From Bryobacterales bacterium (lineage in GTDB: Bacteria; Acidobacteriota; Terriglobia; Bryobacterales; Bryobacteraceae), in contig DNFG01000219.1 in the NCBI GenBank assembly GCA_003487005.1, positions 1 through 11,622 of the forward strand: 11,622 nucleotides of DNA, written 5' to 3'. This document shows positions 1-5,915 of this stretch, in pieces; within the stretch, counting starts at the first letter, position 1, and the number at the start of each line of letters is the position of its first letter. Under the pieces are notes generated by a model, which saw only the letters and a list, made by a program, of their open reading frames with translations, searched no databases and was not told the origin of the DNA. A program made the position numbers and the translations under genes.

Positions 1-1
1 T

Positions 2-250
2 TTCCCCGCCCAGCGCGGTACCGACGACTCCCCCGACGGCCGCGCCCTCCGCGTCATCGCCGAAAGCGCCCGCGCCCAGTTCACCGCCCTCGGCCTCAAA
101 ATCGTCGAATCCACCGGCACGCCCCAGGTCACCCTCACCGGCCCCAGCGGCAGCCTAGAACGCTCCTGGAAGGGCTACGCGCCCGCGAAGGACATCCTCT
201 TCCTCCTCCGCCAGCGCTTCGGCGAACCCCGCCCCGTCCCTCAACCCTGA
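2..250 (+). CDS. C-terminal fragment of a protein, possibly thioredoxin-fold
   Basis: An open frame enters from the left edge and stops at the TGA at 248-250, leaving 82 residues. The start lies outside the window. The tail has a Gly-Thr-Pro followed by an extended strand (TGTPQVTLTGPSG), a hairpin, a Trp-Lys-Gly-Tyr turn and a final amphipathic helix. That order resembles the cis-proline loop and last strand/helix of thioredoxin or peroxiredoxin-like proteins, but any CxxC or peroxidatic Cys would be upstream of the window, so the family is a guess. Third codon positions are overwhelmingly C or G, which supports real coding. Its stop overlaps the stop of the convergent epimerase gene (241-250 shared), leaving no room for a terminator between them. 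Confidence 0.6.
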   Translation, partial: FPAQRGTDDSPDGRALRVIAESARAQFTALGLKIVESTGTPQVTLTGPSGSLERSWKGYAPAKDILFLLRQRFGEPRPVPQP

Positions 251-933
251 CCGTAACTCGCCCGCGACCCGTGCTTCCGCAAGAAATGCCGGTTCAACAA
301 CTCCCGGTCCACTGGCCCCGCCTCCGGATTCAGCCCCACCGTGATCGCCGCGATCCGCGCAATCTCCTCCAGCAGCACCGCCGTCATCGCCGCCTTCGTC
401 ACGGTCGGCCCCCAAACGAAGGGTCCGTGGTTCCGGACCAGAATCCCCGGCCGGTCCAGCGGCTTCCGCCCTTCAAAGGTCCGCACAATCGCGTGCCCCA
501 CATTCCGCTCGTAATCCCCTGAAATATCAGCATGATCCAGCGGATCCGTCACCGGCACCGGCCCATGGAAATAGTCCGCGTGGGTGGTCCCGAAACACGG
601 AATATCGTGACCCGCCTGCGCCCAGGCCGTCGCGTACGTCGAATGTGTGTGAACCACCCCGCCCACCCCCGCAAACGCCTTGTACAACTCCAGATGCGTG
701 TCCAGGTCCGACGACGGCTTCAACCCGCCCTCCACGATCGCCCCCTCCAGCGTCGTCACCACCATGTCCTCCGGCCTCAACTTCTCAAACGGCACCCCGC
801 TCGGCTTGATCACCACCTGCCCCGACTCCCGGTCGATCCCGCTCGCGTTGCCGAACGTGTACAACACCAATCCCCGGCGAACAATCTCCAGATTGGCTTC
901 CAAAACCTCTTCCCGCAGTGCTTTATGTAACAT
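241..933 (-). CDS. araD: L-ribulose-5-phosphate 4-epimerase
   Basis: Class II aldolase/epimerase of 230 residues (E. coli AraD has 231) that interconverts L-ribulose 5-phosphate and D-xylulose 5-phosphate, feeding arabinose-type pentoses into the pentose phosphate pathway in the cytoplasm. Alignment from memory with E. coli AraD places every key residue. Zn ligands are His95 and His97 (HTHSTYATAW) and His169 (NHGPFVWG). Asp76 lies in KPSSD, the catalytic Asp120 in THADYF and the catalytic Tyr227 in the C-terminal SYGQG. Phosphate/substrate loop residues sit in GNASG (29-32 region) and KPSG (43-46). The ATG at 933 was chosen because it gives the family length and has a strong Shine-Dalgarno; a much longer in-frame extension runs into ppc and has no homology. 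The same reaction is catalysed by UlaF and SgbE, so the physiological sugar is not certain. It lies 116 bp downstream of ppc in the same direction, so it may be read from the ppc transcript. Confidence 0.95.
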   Translation of the reverse strand: MLHKALREEVLEANLEIVRRGLVLYTFGNASGIDRESGQVVIKPSGVPFEKLRPEDMVVTTLEGAIVEGGLKPSSDLDTHLELYKAFAGVGGVVHTHSTYATAWAQAGHDIPCFGTTHADYFHGPVPVTDPLDHADISGDYERNVGHAIVRTFEGRKPLDRPGILVRNHGPFVWGPTVTKAAMTAVLLEEIARIAAITVGLNPEAGPVDRELLNRHFLRKHGSRASYGQG

Positions 934-936
934 AAT

Positions 937-946
937 CCCTCCCTCC
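937..946 (-). promoter_or_regulatory. Strong ribosome binding site of araD
   Basis: On the minus strand the sequence GGAGGGAGGG precedes the ATG at 933. The GGAGG at 946-942 is spaced 8 nt from the start codon. This fixes the araD start and contrasts with ppc, which has no comparable site. Confidence 0.8.
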
Positions 947-956
947 AGACTACCCA

Positions 957-977
957 AACCCGGCATGCCCGGGCTTG
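957..977. other. Short GC-rich hairpin in the ppc-araD gap
   Basis: An inverted repeat CCCGG-CATGC-CCGGG lies between ppc and araD. The stem extends by two A-T pairs beyond one mismatch. On the minus (transcribed) strand it is followed by TTTGGG rather than a T run, so it does not look like a proper intrinsic terminator. It could stabilise or attenuate a ppc-araD message, or be chance in GC-rich DNA. The rest of the gap (978-1049) shows nothing recognisable. Confidence 0.3.
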
Positions 978-1049
978 ACCACCACCCAGCGCCCTGAGTC
1001 ACCGCGCGAGGAGATGCGAATTGGGCCGAACAGAGGGCGGAAACCGTGA

Positions 1050-3764
1050 TCAGCCGGTCATTTTCTGCCCCATCGAGATGGCGTTGACCGTGACGAGCAA
1101 CCTGCTCAGGATCTCGTCGCCTCCTTCCGCACGCCAGGATTTCAGCAGGTGGACCTGCTCCTGATGAATGCGGGTCAGGGCGCGTTCGCGGAGTTCGATG
1201 GCCTTCATCAGGCGCGGACGCCGAATCTCGGCCGGGGCGCCAAGCAGCGCCCCCACGGCCTCGCGAGCGAGGTCGTATTCCGAGGCGATAACACCCATCA
1301 CGCGATGGCGAAGGCCGTCGTCCGGAACCAGGGAGGCATAGAGGTCCATGATGTCGCGGCTGGCCATGAGCAGGCTGGCTTCGACGTTGTGGAGGATATA
1401 GACCAGGAACGGCCAGGAACGGAGACCGGCTGCGAGTTGGTCCCAATCTTCGGGGTGGGCGGTGCGCAACTGATTCAGGGCACTGCCGACGCCGAACCAT
1501 CCGGGCAGGTGGAATCGGGCCTGAGACCAGGAGAAGACCCATGGGATGGCCCGCAAGTCCTCGATGGTGGCCCGGCCGGTCCGGCGCGGAGGACGTGAGC
1601 CAATGCGGGCGTTCTCGATGGCGTCGATGGGCGTGGCCTGGCGGAAAAACTCGACGAATCCGGGGGAATCGACCAGGTTGCGATAGGCCCGGAAGGAGCT
1701 TTCGACGACGCGCGCCCAGAGGGGTTCGAGGTCGTGGGGGGCGTGGGGGGCACGGGAGTGGATGAGGGAGGTCCGGGTGACTCCGCCCAGCAGGCGTTCG
1801 AGGTGGAACGTCGCCGTGAGACGGTTGGCGTACTTCTGGGCGATGACTTCGCCCTGTTCAGTGACCCGCATGCCGCCCATCTGCGAACCGGCGGGGAGCG
1901 CGTCGAGGAAGACATGGGTGGGGCCGGCGCCGCGGCCGATGGTCCCGCCGCGGCCGTGGAAGAAGTCGGTCCGGACGCCGTGGCGGCGGGCCAGACGCGA
2001 AAGTCCCCGCTGGGCCTGGAGCAGGCCCCAGTGGGAAGCGAGAATCCCGCCGTCCTTGTTCGAATCACTGTAACCGAGCATCACCACCACGCGCGGCGTG
2101 GGCTCCCCCGAGCGTTTCTGCAAATGGGCGAGCGAGCGGCGGGTGATGGGCAGCGAAAGCCAGGAGTCGAGGATCGACTCGCAGTGTTCGAGGTCGGCAA
2201 TGGTTTCAAACAGTGGCGAGACGGGCAGTTCGCACACGGGTCCGTCGCCCAGATCGGCCAGCAGACCGGCTTCGCGGGCGAAGAGGTAAACCGCCAGAAG
2301 ATCGGCGGCGGAGCGTGTCATCGAGACGATGATGTTGCCGATGCCACTGGGGCCACGCTGGTCGAGGTGTGTGCGTAGGTTGCGGAACAGGTCCACGAGG
2401 TCGCGCGCCTCCGCGGGCAACTCCATCCGGGGACCGGCGAAGGGCCGTAGCGAGGTGAGTTCACGGCTGAGGAACTCGATCTTGGCGGCCTCGCTCCAGG
2501 TGGAGTAGCCGCCCGGCGAAACCCCGGCGGCGGCGAGCAATCCGTCGATCGCGCGGTCGAAGTACGCGCTGTTCTGGCGGATGTCGAGATCAGCAAGATG
2601 GAAGCCGAACGCGCGGACCTGGGCCGCGAACGGGCGTACATCGATGTCGGCGACGATGGATGCGCCCGCCTCACGCAGCGTGGATTCGGCGACCGCGAGA
2701 TCGTGCAGCAGTTCGTCCGGCGAGGCATAGGGCAGGGGACCGGAGCCGGCGGCGGTGTGGCGGAGGCGGATGCTGATGAGGTTGATGAGCTGACGCCAGG
2801 GTTCGGCGGGGTTGCGGGTGAGGGCGGTTTCGCCGGCCGGACCAAGTCCCGCGGCGAGAGTGTGAATCAGGCCGTCGAGCGCGGCCGAAGTGACTCCGCC
2901 CGGCGGCGAGAGGCTCAGCCTGGAGCCGAGGCCCCTGAGGCCCTCCTGGAGCTGATGGAGAGCGATCTCGCGAAGCTGGAGAAGCGTCTTCGCGGTGAGT
3001 TCGGGGGTGACGAAGGGGTGGCCGTCACGGTCGCCGCCCACCCAACTGCCGAACGAAAGTTGCGGCATTTCCGGGGGCGGAGAAGAAAAAGTCGAACTCC
3101 AGGCATACTGGAAGCGCAAGTCAAGGAGTTCAATGGCCTCGGGGAAGACGTTGCGCAGGTAATGGAGGCTGTTGCGGACTTCACTATCGACATCCGGCCG
3201 GTCGAGAAAGATCTCGCCCGTGCGCCAAAGGCGTTCAAGGGCGGCCAGAAGGCGGCGGTCGAACAGCGCGAGTTCGAGGTCGGTAAAACGGGCCTTGTCG
3301 CGTTCAACAAGGAGGAGGTAGATGTGGCGGTGGTGTTCGAGCACCGTGGCCCGCTTGACCTCGGTCGGGTGCGCGGTGAGGACGGGTTCGACCCGCACCG
3401 TGGGCAGGAACGCGCGGATGTCGTCCTCGGAGAACCCGAGTTGGCGCAGTTCATTCAGGTAATAGAGCCACAATCCGGGCTCGGTTTCTCCGTGGCGCGG
3501 GTCCTCGGCGCGGCGGCGCATCTGGTTGGCCGTGTTTTCCTCGACGATGTCCAGAAGCTGAAACACAATCGAGATGGCCTGGAGACGGCGCGTGTCGAGG
3601 GGGTCCTGCAGGCCGTGGCCGCCGTCGAAGCACGCTTCGAGGAAAGAGGCGGTGTCGGTGTCGCCGGTATCGCGCAGAACCTGGGCAAAGGCCTGTCGCA
3701 TGTACTCGAAGTCGGCACTCCATTTTTCAAATCCGGTCTGAAGGGACCCATCGGGCGGTGGCAT
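1050..3764 (-). CDS. ppc: Phosphoenolpyruvate carboxylase
   Basis: Cytoplasmic anaplerotic enzyme: PEP plus bicarbonate gives oxaloacetate and phosphate. It is 904 residues from the ATG at 3764, or 905 from the GTG at 3767; E. coli Ppc has 883. Numbering here uses the 905-residue form. Family blocks appear in order: catalytic His133 in VLTAHPTE, GSWVGGDRDGHP (240-251), LDIRQ with Arg397 (394-398), GYSDSNKDGG with Lys571, FHGRGG with His604, IGRGAG with Arg612, RVTEQGE (634-640), GSRPPRR (723-729), LRAIPW (738-743) and the C-terminal Thr-Gly. The active site therefore looks intact. The C-terminal regulatory region is unusual: the positions of E. coli Lys773 and Asn881, part of the aspartate-inhibitor site, look like Met801 and Met903, and the usual motif after LR (858-862) is diverged. 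I prefer the ATG at 3764 because a -10-like GATAAT sits 6 nt before it and there is no Shine-Dalgarno. araD follows 116 bp downstream. Confidence 0.97.
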   Translation of the reverse strand: MPPPDGSLQTGFEKWSADFEYMRQAFAQVLRDTGDTDTASFLEACFDGGHGLQDPLDTRRLQAISIVFQLLDIVEENTANQMRRRAEDPRHGETEPGLWLYYLNELRQLGFSEDDIRAFLPTVRVEPVLTAHPTEVKRATVLEHHRHIYLLLVERDKARFTDLELALFDRRLLAALERLWRTGEIFLDRPDVDSEVRNSLHYLRNVFPEAIELLDLRFQYAWSSTFSSPPPEMPQLSFGSWVGGDRDGHPFVTPELTAKTLLQLREIALHQLQEGLRGLGSRLSLSPPGGVTSAALDGLIHTLAAGLGPAGETALTRNPAEPWRQLINLISIRLRHTAAGSGPLPYASPDELLHDLAVAESTLREAGASIVADIDVRPFAAQVRAFGFHLADLDIRQNSAYFDRAIDGLLAAAGVSPGGYSTWSEAAKIEFLSRELTSLRPFAGPRMELPAEARDLVDLFRNLRTHLDQRGPSGIGNIIVSMTRSAADLLAVYLFAREAGLLADLGDGPVCELPVSPLFETIADLEHCESILDSWLSLPITRRSLAHLQKRSGEPTPRVVVMLGYSDSNKDGGILASHWGLLQAQRGLSRLARRHGVRTDFFHGRGGTIGRGAGPTHVFLDALPAGSQMGGMRVTEQGEVIAQKYANRLTATFHLERLLGGVTRTSLIHSRAPHAPHDLEPLWARVVESSFRAYRNLVDSPGFVEFFRQATPIDAIENARIGSRPPRRTGRATIEDLRAIPWVFSWSQARFHLPGWFGVGSALNQLRTAHPEDWDQLAAGLRSWPFLVYILHNVEASLLMASRDIMDLYASLVPDDGLRHRVMGVIASEYDLAREAVGALLGAPAEIRRPRLMKAIELRERALTRIHQEQVHLLKSWRAEGGDEILSRLLVTVNAISMGQKMTG

Positions 3765-3770
3765 CACTTC

Positions 3771-3776
3771 ATTATC
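3771..3776 (-). promoter_or_regulatory. Candidate -10 element of ppc (leaderless start)
   Basis: The minus strand reads GATAAT, then 6 nt, then the ATG at 3764 (3 nt before the alternative GTG). A sigma70-type polymerase would start at or next to the A of the ATG. No convincing -35 is seen at 16-18 bp and no Shine-Dalgarno is present. The remainder of the 152-bp divergent gap is GC-rich without clear operators. Confidence 0.45.
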
Positions 3777-3879
3777 GAGGGCGCGGGCGCGTCACGCTTG
3801 CCGGCCGGGAGGGGATGCGAACCGGCACGATTCGGGAGCGGCCAGTAAAACGGGGCAGCGCCGTCTCTGTAACCGCGGC

Positions 3880-3890
3880 TATGCTATTCT
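3880..3890 (+). promoter_or_regulatory. Candidate -10 region for the dienelactone hydrolase gene
   Basis: TATGCT and TATTCT overlap at 3880-3885 and 3885-3890 in a GC-rich background, 26-31 nt before the ATG at 3917. No good -35 is seen. The position allows a short leader that includes the Shine-Dalgarno at 3902-3908. Confidence 0.35.
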
Positions 3891-3901
3891 CGCCTGTATC
3901 C

Positions 3902-3908
3902 GGGAGGG
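3902..3908 (+). promoter_or_regulatory. Ribosome binding site deciding the start at 3917
   Basis: GGGAGGG lies 8 nt before the ATG at 3917. It argues against the longer in-frame start at 3758, which would overlap the ppc start region and add 53 low-complexity residues. Confidence 0.75.
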
Positions 3909-3916
3909 CACCAACC

Positions 3917-4807
3917 ATGGACAGAATGAAAGCTTCCGACTTTCCGCAGGAGGTCCTGCGGCTCTTCGACCGGTATGCGCACGGCGAGATCGATCGCCGG
4001 GGTTTCATCGAGAGCGCTCAGAAGTACGCGACAGCCGGCGTCACCGCCGCAGTAATGCTGGAGAGCCTGAGTCCGAATTACGCCTGGGCCCAGCAGGTTC
4101 CGAAGGACGACGCCCGGATCAAAACGGAAATCGTCACCGTGGAATCGCCGAAGGGCAACGGCAGCATCCGGGGTCCGCTGTCCCGTCCGGCCAATGCCAC
4201 CGGCAAACTGCCGGGGGTCATGGTGATCCACGAAAATCGCGGGTTGACCCCGTACATCGAGGACGTCGCGCGCCGCCTCGCCGTCGCCGGGTTCATGGCC
4301 TTCGCGCCGGACGGCTTGACCAGCGCCGGCGGTTATCCGGGGGACGAAGACCAGGCCCGGGCGCTGTTCCCCAAAGTCGACCGCGCCAAAATGACCGAGG
4401 ACTTCGAAGCCGCCGCCCGCTGGCTGAAAGGGCGCCCGGATTGTACCGGCAAGCTGGGCGTAATCGGTTTCTGTTTCGGCGGGGCGATGACGAACGCCAT
4501 GGCGGTCCGTCTCGGCGCCGACATGGCGGCGGGCGTGCCGTACTATGGCGGCCAGGCTCCGGCTTCGGACGTTCCCAGAATTAAAGCAGCTCTTCAACTG
4601 CATTACGCCAGCCTCGACACCCGTGTGAATGCCGGGTGGCCCGCTTACGAAGAAGCGCTGAAGGCCAATGGCGTCAAGTACACCATGTATATGTACGAAG
4701 GCGCGAACCACGCGTTCCACAACGATTCCACCCCGCGCTACGACGAACAGGCGGCGAAACTCTCGTGGACGCGGGTGCTGGAATTTCTGAACCAGCAGTT
4801 GCGTTAG
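3917..4807 (+). CDS. Exported dienelactone hydrolase-family protein, YghX-like
   Basis: Alpha/beta hydrolase of 296 residues. It resembles E. coli YghX along its whole length, including the shared start region (ASDFPQEVLRLFDRYAHGEI) and VIHENRGL, PYIEDVARR, GGYPGD and HNDSTPRYD. The dienelactone hydrolase triad is Cys186 in GFCFGG, Asp234 in SLDTR and His265 in GANHAFHND, with the conserved Glu106 of HENRGL that modulates the thiol. Residues 27-58 look like a twin-arginine signal with a long n-region: DRRGF, then a hydrophobic stretch, then AWA before Gln59, suggesting Tat export after folding. The true substrate is unknown; the family hydrolyses dienelactone and other small esters or lactones, and nothing nearby points to aromatic degradation. 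The start at 3917 has a good Shine-Dalgarno and matches the family N-terminus. It is divergent from ppc and lies 46 bp before the glycosyltransferase gene. Confidence 0.93.
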   Translation: MDRMKASDFPQEVLRLFDRYAHGEIDRRGFIESAQKYATAGVTAAVMLESLSPNYAWAQQVPKDDARIKTEIVTVESPKGNGSIRGPLSRPANATGKLPGVMVIHENRGLTPYIEDVARRLAVAGFMAFAPDGLTSAGGYPGDEDQARALFPKVDRAKMTEDFEAAARWLKGRPDCTGKLGVIGFCFGGAMTNAMAVRLGADMAAGVPYYGGQAPASDVPRIKAALQLHYASLDTRVNAGWPAYEEALKANGVKYTMYMYEGANHAFHNDSTPRYDEQAAKLSWTRVLEFLNQQLR

Positions 4808-4818
4808 GGCGGGGATAA

Positions 4819-4846
4819 TTGGGGAAATCTCCGGATCTGCTATCCT
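4819..4846 (+). promoter_or_regulatory. Candidate promoter of the glycosyltransferase gene (leaderless)
   Basis: TTGGGG (4819-4824), a 16-bp spacer and TATCCT (4841-4846) are followed by only 7 nt and then the ATG at 4854. Transcription would start at or beside the start codon. There is no Shine-Dalgarno upstream. A second -10-like GATAAT lies at 4814-4819. Confidence 0.4.
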
Positions 4847-4853
4847 TCTTCCC

Positions 4854-5834
4854 ATGCCCCCGCCCGACCGGATCGAGGTCTTCACTCTGGCCGACGACCG
4901 GTTTGGCCTCCCCCTGGCGGTGCACGGGCGAAGCCTGCTCGACCATCTACCCGCGGATGCCCGGGTCCGGCTGACCGTCGCCGACGGCGGGATCAGCGAC
5001 GCGACCAAGGCGCGTCTGACGGAATCCTGGGCGGACACCCGGCTCGATGTCCGCTTCGTGGCTCCAGGCTTTCCGGACGCCCTTCGTCTGCCGCTCTGGG
5101 GGCGGATGCCGGCCATCACCTACGCCCGGATTCTGCTCGCCAGCCACTTCGACGACGATGTCGAAAGAGTCGCCATCCTGGACGCCGATACTGTCCTCTG
5201 CCGCCCGCTCACGGAACTCTTTTCCCTGCCGCTGCACGGAAATCTCCTCCTGGCGGCTCAAGATCCGGCGATACCCTATGCGGATGGTTTCGATGGATTG
5301 GTGAGTTGGCGCGAACTCGGTTTGCCGCCGCGGACGCCCTATTTCAACGCCGGAGTCATGCTGGTCGACCTCGCACGCTGGCGGGAAGCCGGAATTCCCG
5401 AACGGGCTCTGGCCTTTATCGCGGAAAAGGGCGGGGAATTGCATTATTTTGACCAGGACGCCCTCAATGTGGCGGTGGGGCCGGGCCGTTGGGGGATGCT
5501 CGATCCGCGCTGGCAAGTGCAGCCCCGGCTGGTCGAGGACCGCCGGATTCCCATGCCGCACTTGAGCGTCGAGGAACGGGGGCAACTGATGAGCGACCCC
5601 TGGTTGTATCACTTCAGCGGCCGGGTGAAGCCGTGGGATGTTGACGATGGGAGCGCGGCCTCCCGGCGGTTCTTCGAACTCCTGGACCGGACGAGTTGGG
5701 CTGGGTGGCGGCCGGCGCGTTCGAAGGTGGGAAGGCTGATCGAGTTCTACGACCGGCGTTTGCGGGGGCATCTGTACCCGCTGGAGCAGCGTTTGTGCGC
5801 GCTGCAGCGCACCATGAGCCAGAGGCGGAGTTAG
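4854..5834 (+). CDS. Family 8 glycosyltransferase
   Basis: Protein of 326 residues with the GT-A fold signatures of GT8 enzymes (retaining transferases using UDP-glucose or UDP-galactose, as in LPS glycosyltransferases and general stress protein A). It has an N-terminal nucleotide-binding strand (EVFTLADDRF, 8-17), the metal-binding DXD at 110-112 (ILDADTV), YFNAGVMLVDL at 163-172, FDQDALN at 199-205 and HFSGRVKPW at 253-261, whose His is expected to complete metal/phosphate binding. No signal peptide or membrane segment is visible, so it should work at the cytoplasmic face on a lipid- or polysaccharide-linked acceptor. The last 45 residues are basic and could aid membrane association. The donor and acceptor cannot be read from sequence, and there is no polysaccharide cluster around it. 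The start at 4854 is the only sensible ATG; it lacks a Shine-Dalgarno but has a -10-like element 7 nt away. Confidence 0.9.
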   Translation: MPPPDRIEVFTLADDRFGLPLAVHGRSLLDHLPADARVRLTVADGGISDATKARLTESWADTRLDVRFVAPGFPDALRLPLWGRMPAITYARILLASHFDDDVERVAILDADTVLCRPLTELFSLPLHGNLLLAAQDPAIPYADGFDGLVSWRELGLPPRTPYFNAGVMLVDLARWREAGIPERALAFIAEKGGELHYFDQDALNVAVGPGRWGMLDPRWQVQPRLVEDRRIPMPHLSVEERGQLMSDPWLYHFSGRVKPWDVDDGSAASRRFFELLDRTSWAGWRPARSKVGRLIEFYDRRLRGHLYPLEQRLCALQRTMSQRRS

Positions 5835-5858
5835 CCGGTCGCCGGTTTGGGATAGAAT
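5831..5858 (+). promoter_or_regulatory. Candidate promoter of the exported barrel protein gene
   Basis: TAGAAT (5853-5858) lies 16 bp after a weak TTAGCC (5831-5836), just past the glycosyltransferase stop at 5834. The predicted start near 5865 gives a leader of about 50 nt. Confidence 0.35.
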
Positions 5859-5863
5859 CGGGG

Positions 5864-5894
5864 CAGTCCGCTGCGGGCTGACCTTCCGGCGGAC
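5864..5894 (+). other. Overlapping inverted repeats in the 5' leader
   Basis: CAGTCCG-CTG-CGGGCTG (5864-5880) can form a 7-bp stem with one G-U pair, beginning at the predicted transcript 5' end. The same GTCCGC arm (5866-5871) can pair instead with GCGGAC at 5889-5894. The two structures are mutually exclusive. This could be a 5' stabilising stem or an operator, or chance in GC-rich DNA. Confidence 0.3.
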
Positions 5895-5901
5895 GTGGCT
5901 C

Positions 5902-5907
5902 AGGAGG
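5902..5907 (+). promoter_or_regulatory. Ribosome binding site deciding the start at 5916
   Basis: A perfect AGGAGG sits 8 nt before the ATG at 5916. It rules out the in-frame GTG at 5895, which precedes it. Confidence 0.85.
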
Positions 5908-5915
5908 TTTCGGCC

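Noticed and set aside
957..977. Intrinsic terminator for ppc
   Set aside because: The stem is short with a mismatch, there is no T run on the transcribed strand, and it sits directly before the araD Shine-Dalgarno.
934..1542. In-frame upstream extension of araD to a 433-residue protein
   Set aside because: The extension is Arg/Pro-rich, overlaps ppc on the same strand in another frame, and the araD family start with a strong Shine-Dalgarno lies at 933.
3795..3845. tRNA T-arm-like GGTTCGCATCC on the minus strand
   Set aside because: The flanking bases do not form the 5-bp T stem, and no anticodon arm, D arm or acceptor stem can be built around it.
2598..3848. 416-codon open frame on + opposite ppc
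   Set aside because: It is antisense to conserved PEP carboxylase motifs, has no recognisable domain, and would overlap the divergent promoter region.
3884..5119. 411-codon open frame on - opposite the hydrolase and glycosyltransferase genes
   Set aside because: It spans two well-supported genes and their gap, with Arg-rich composition and no family features.
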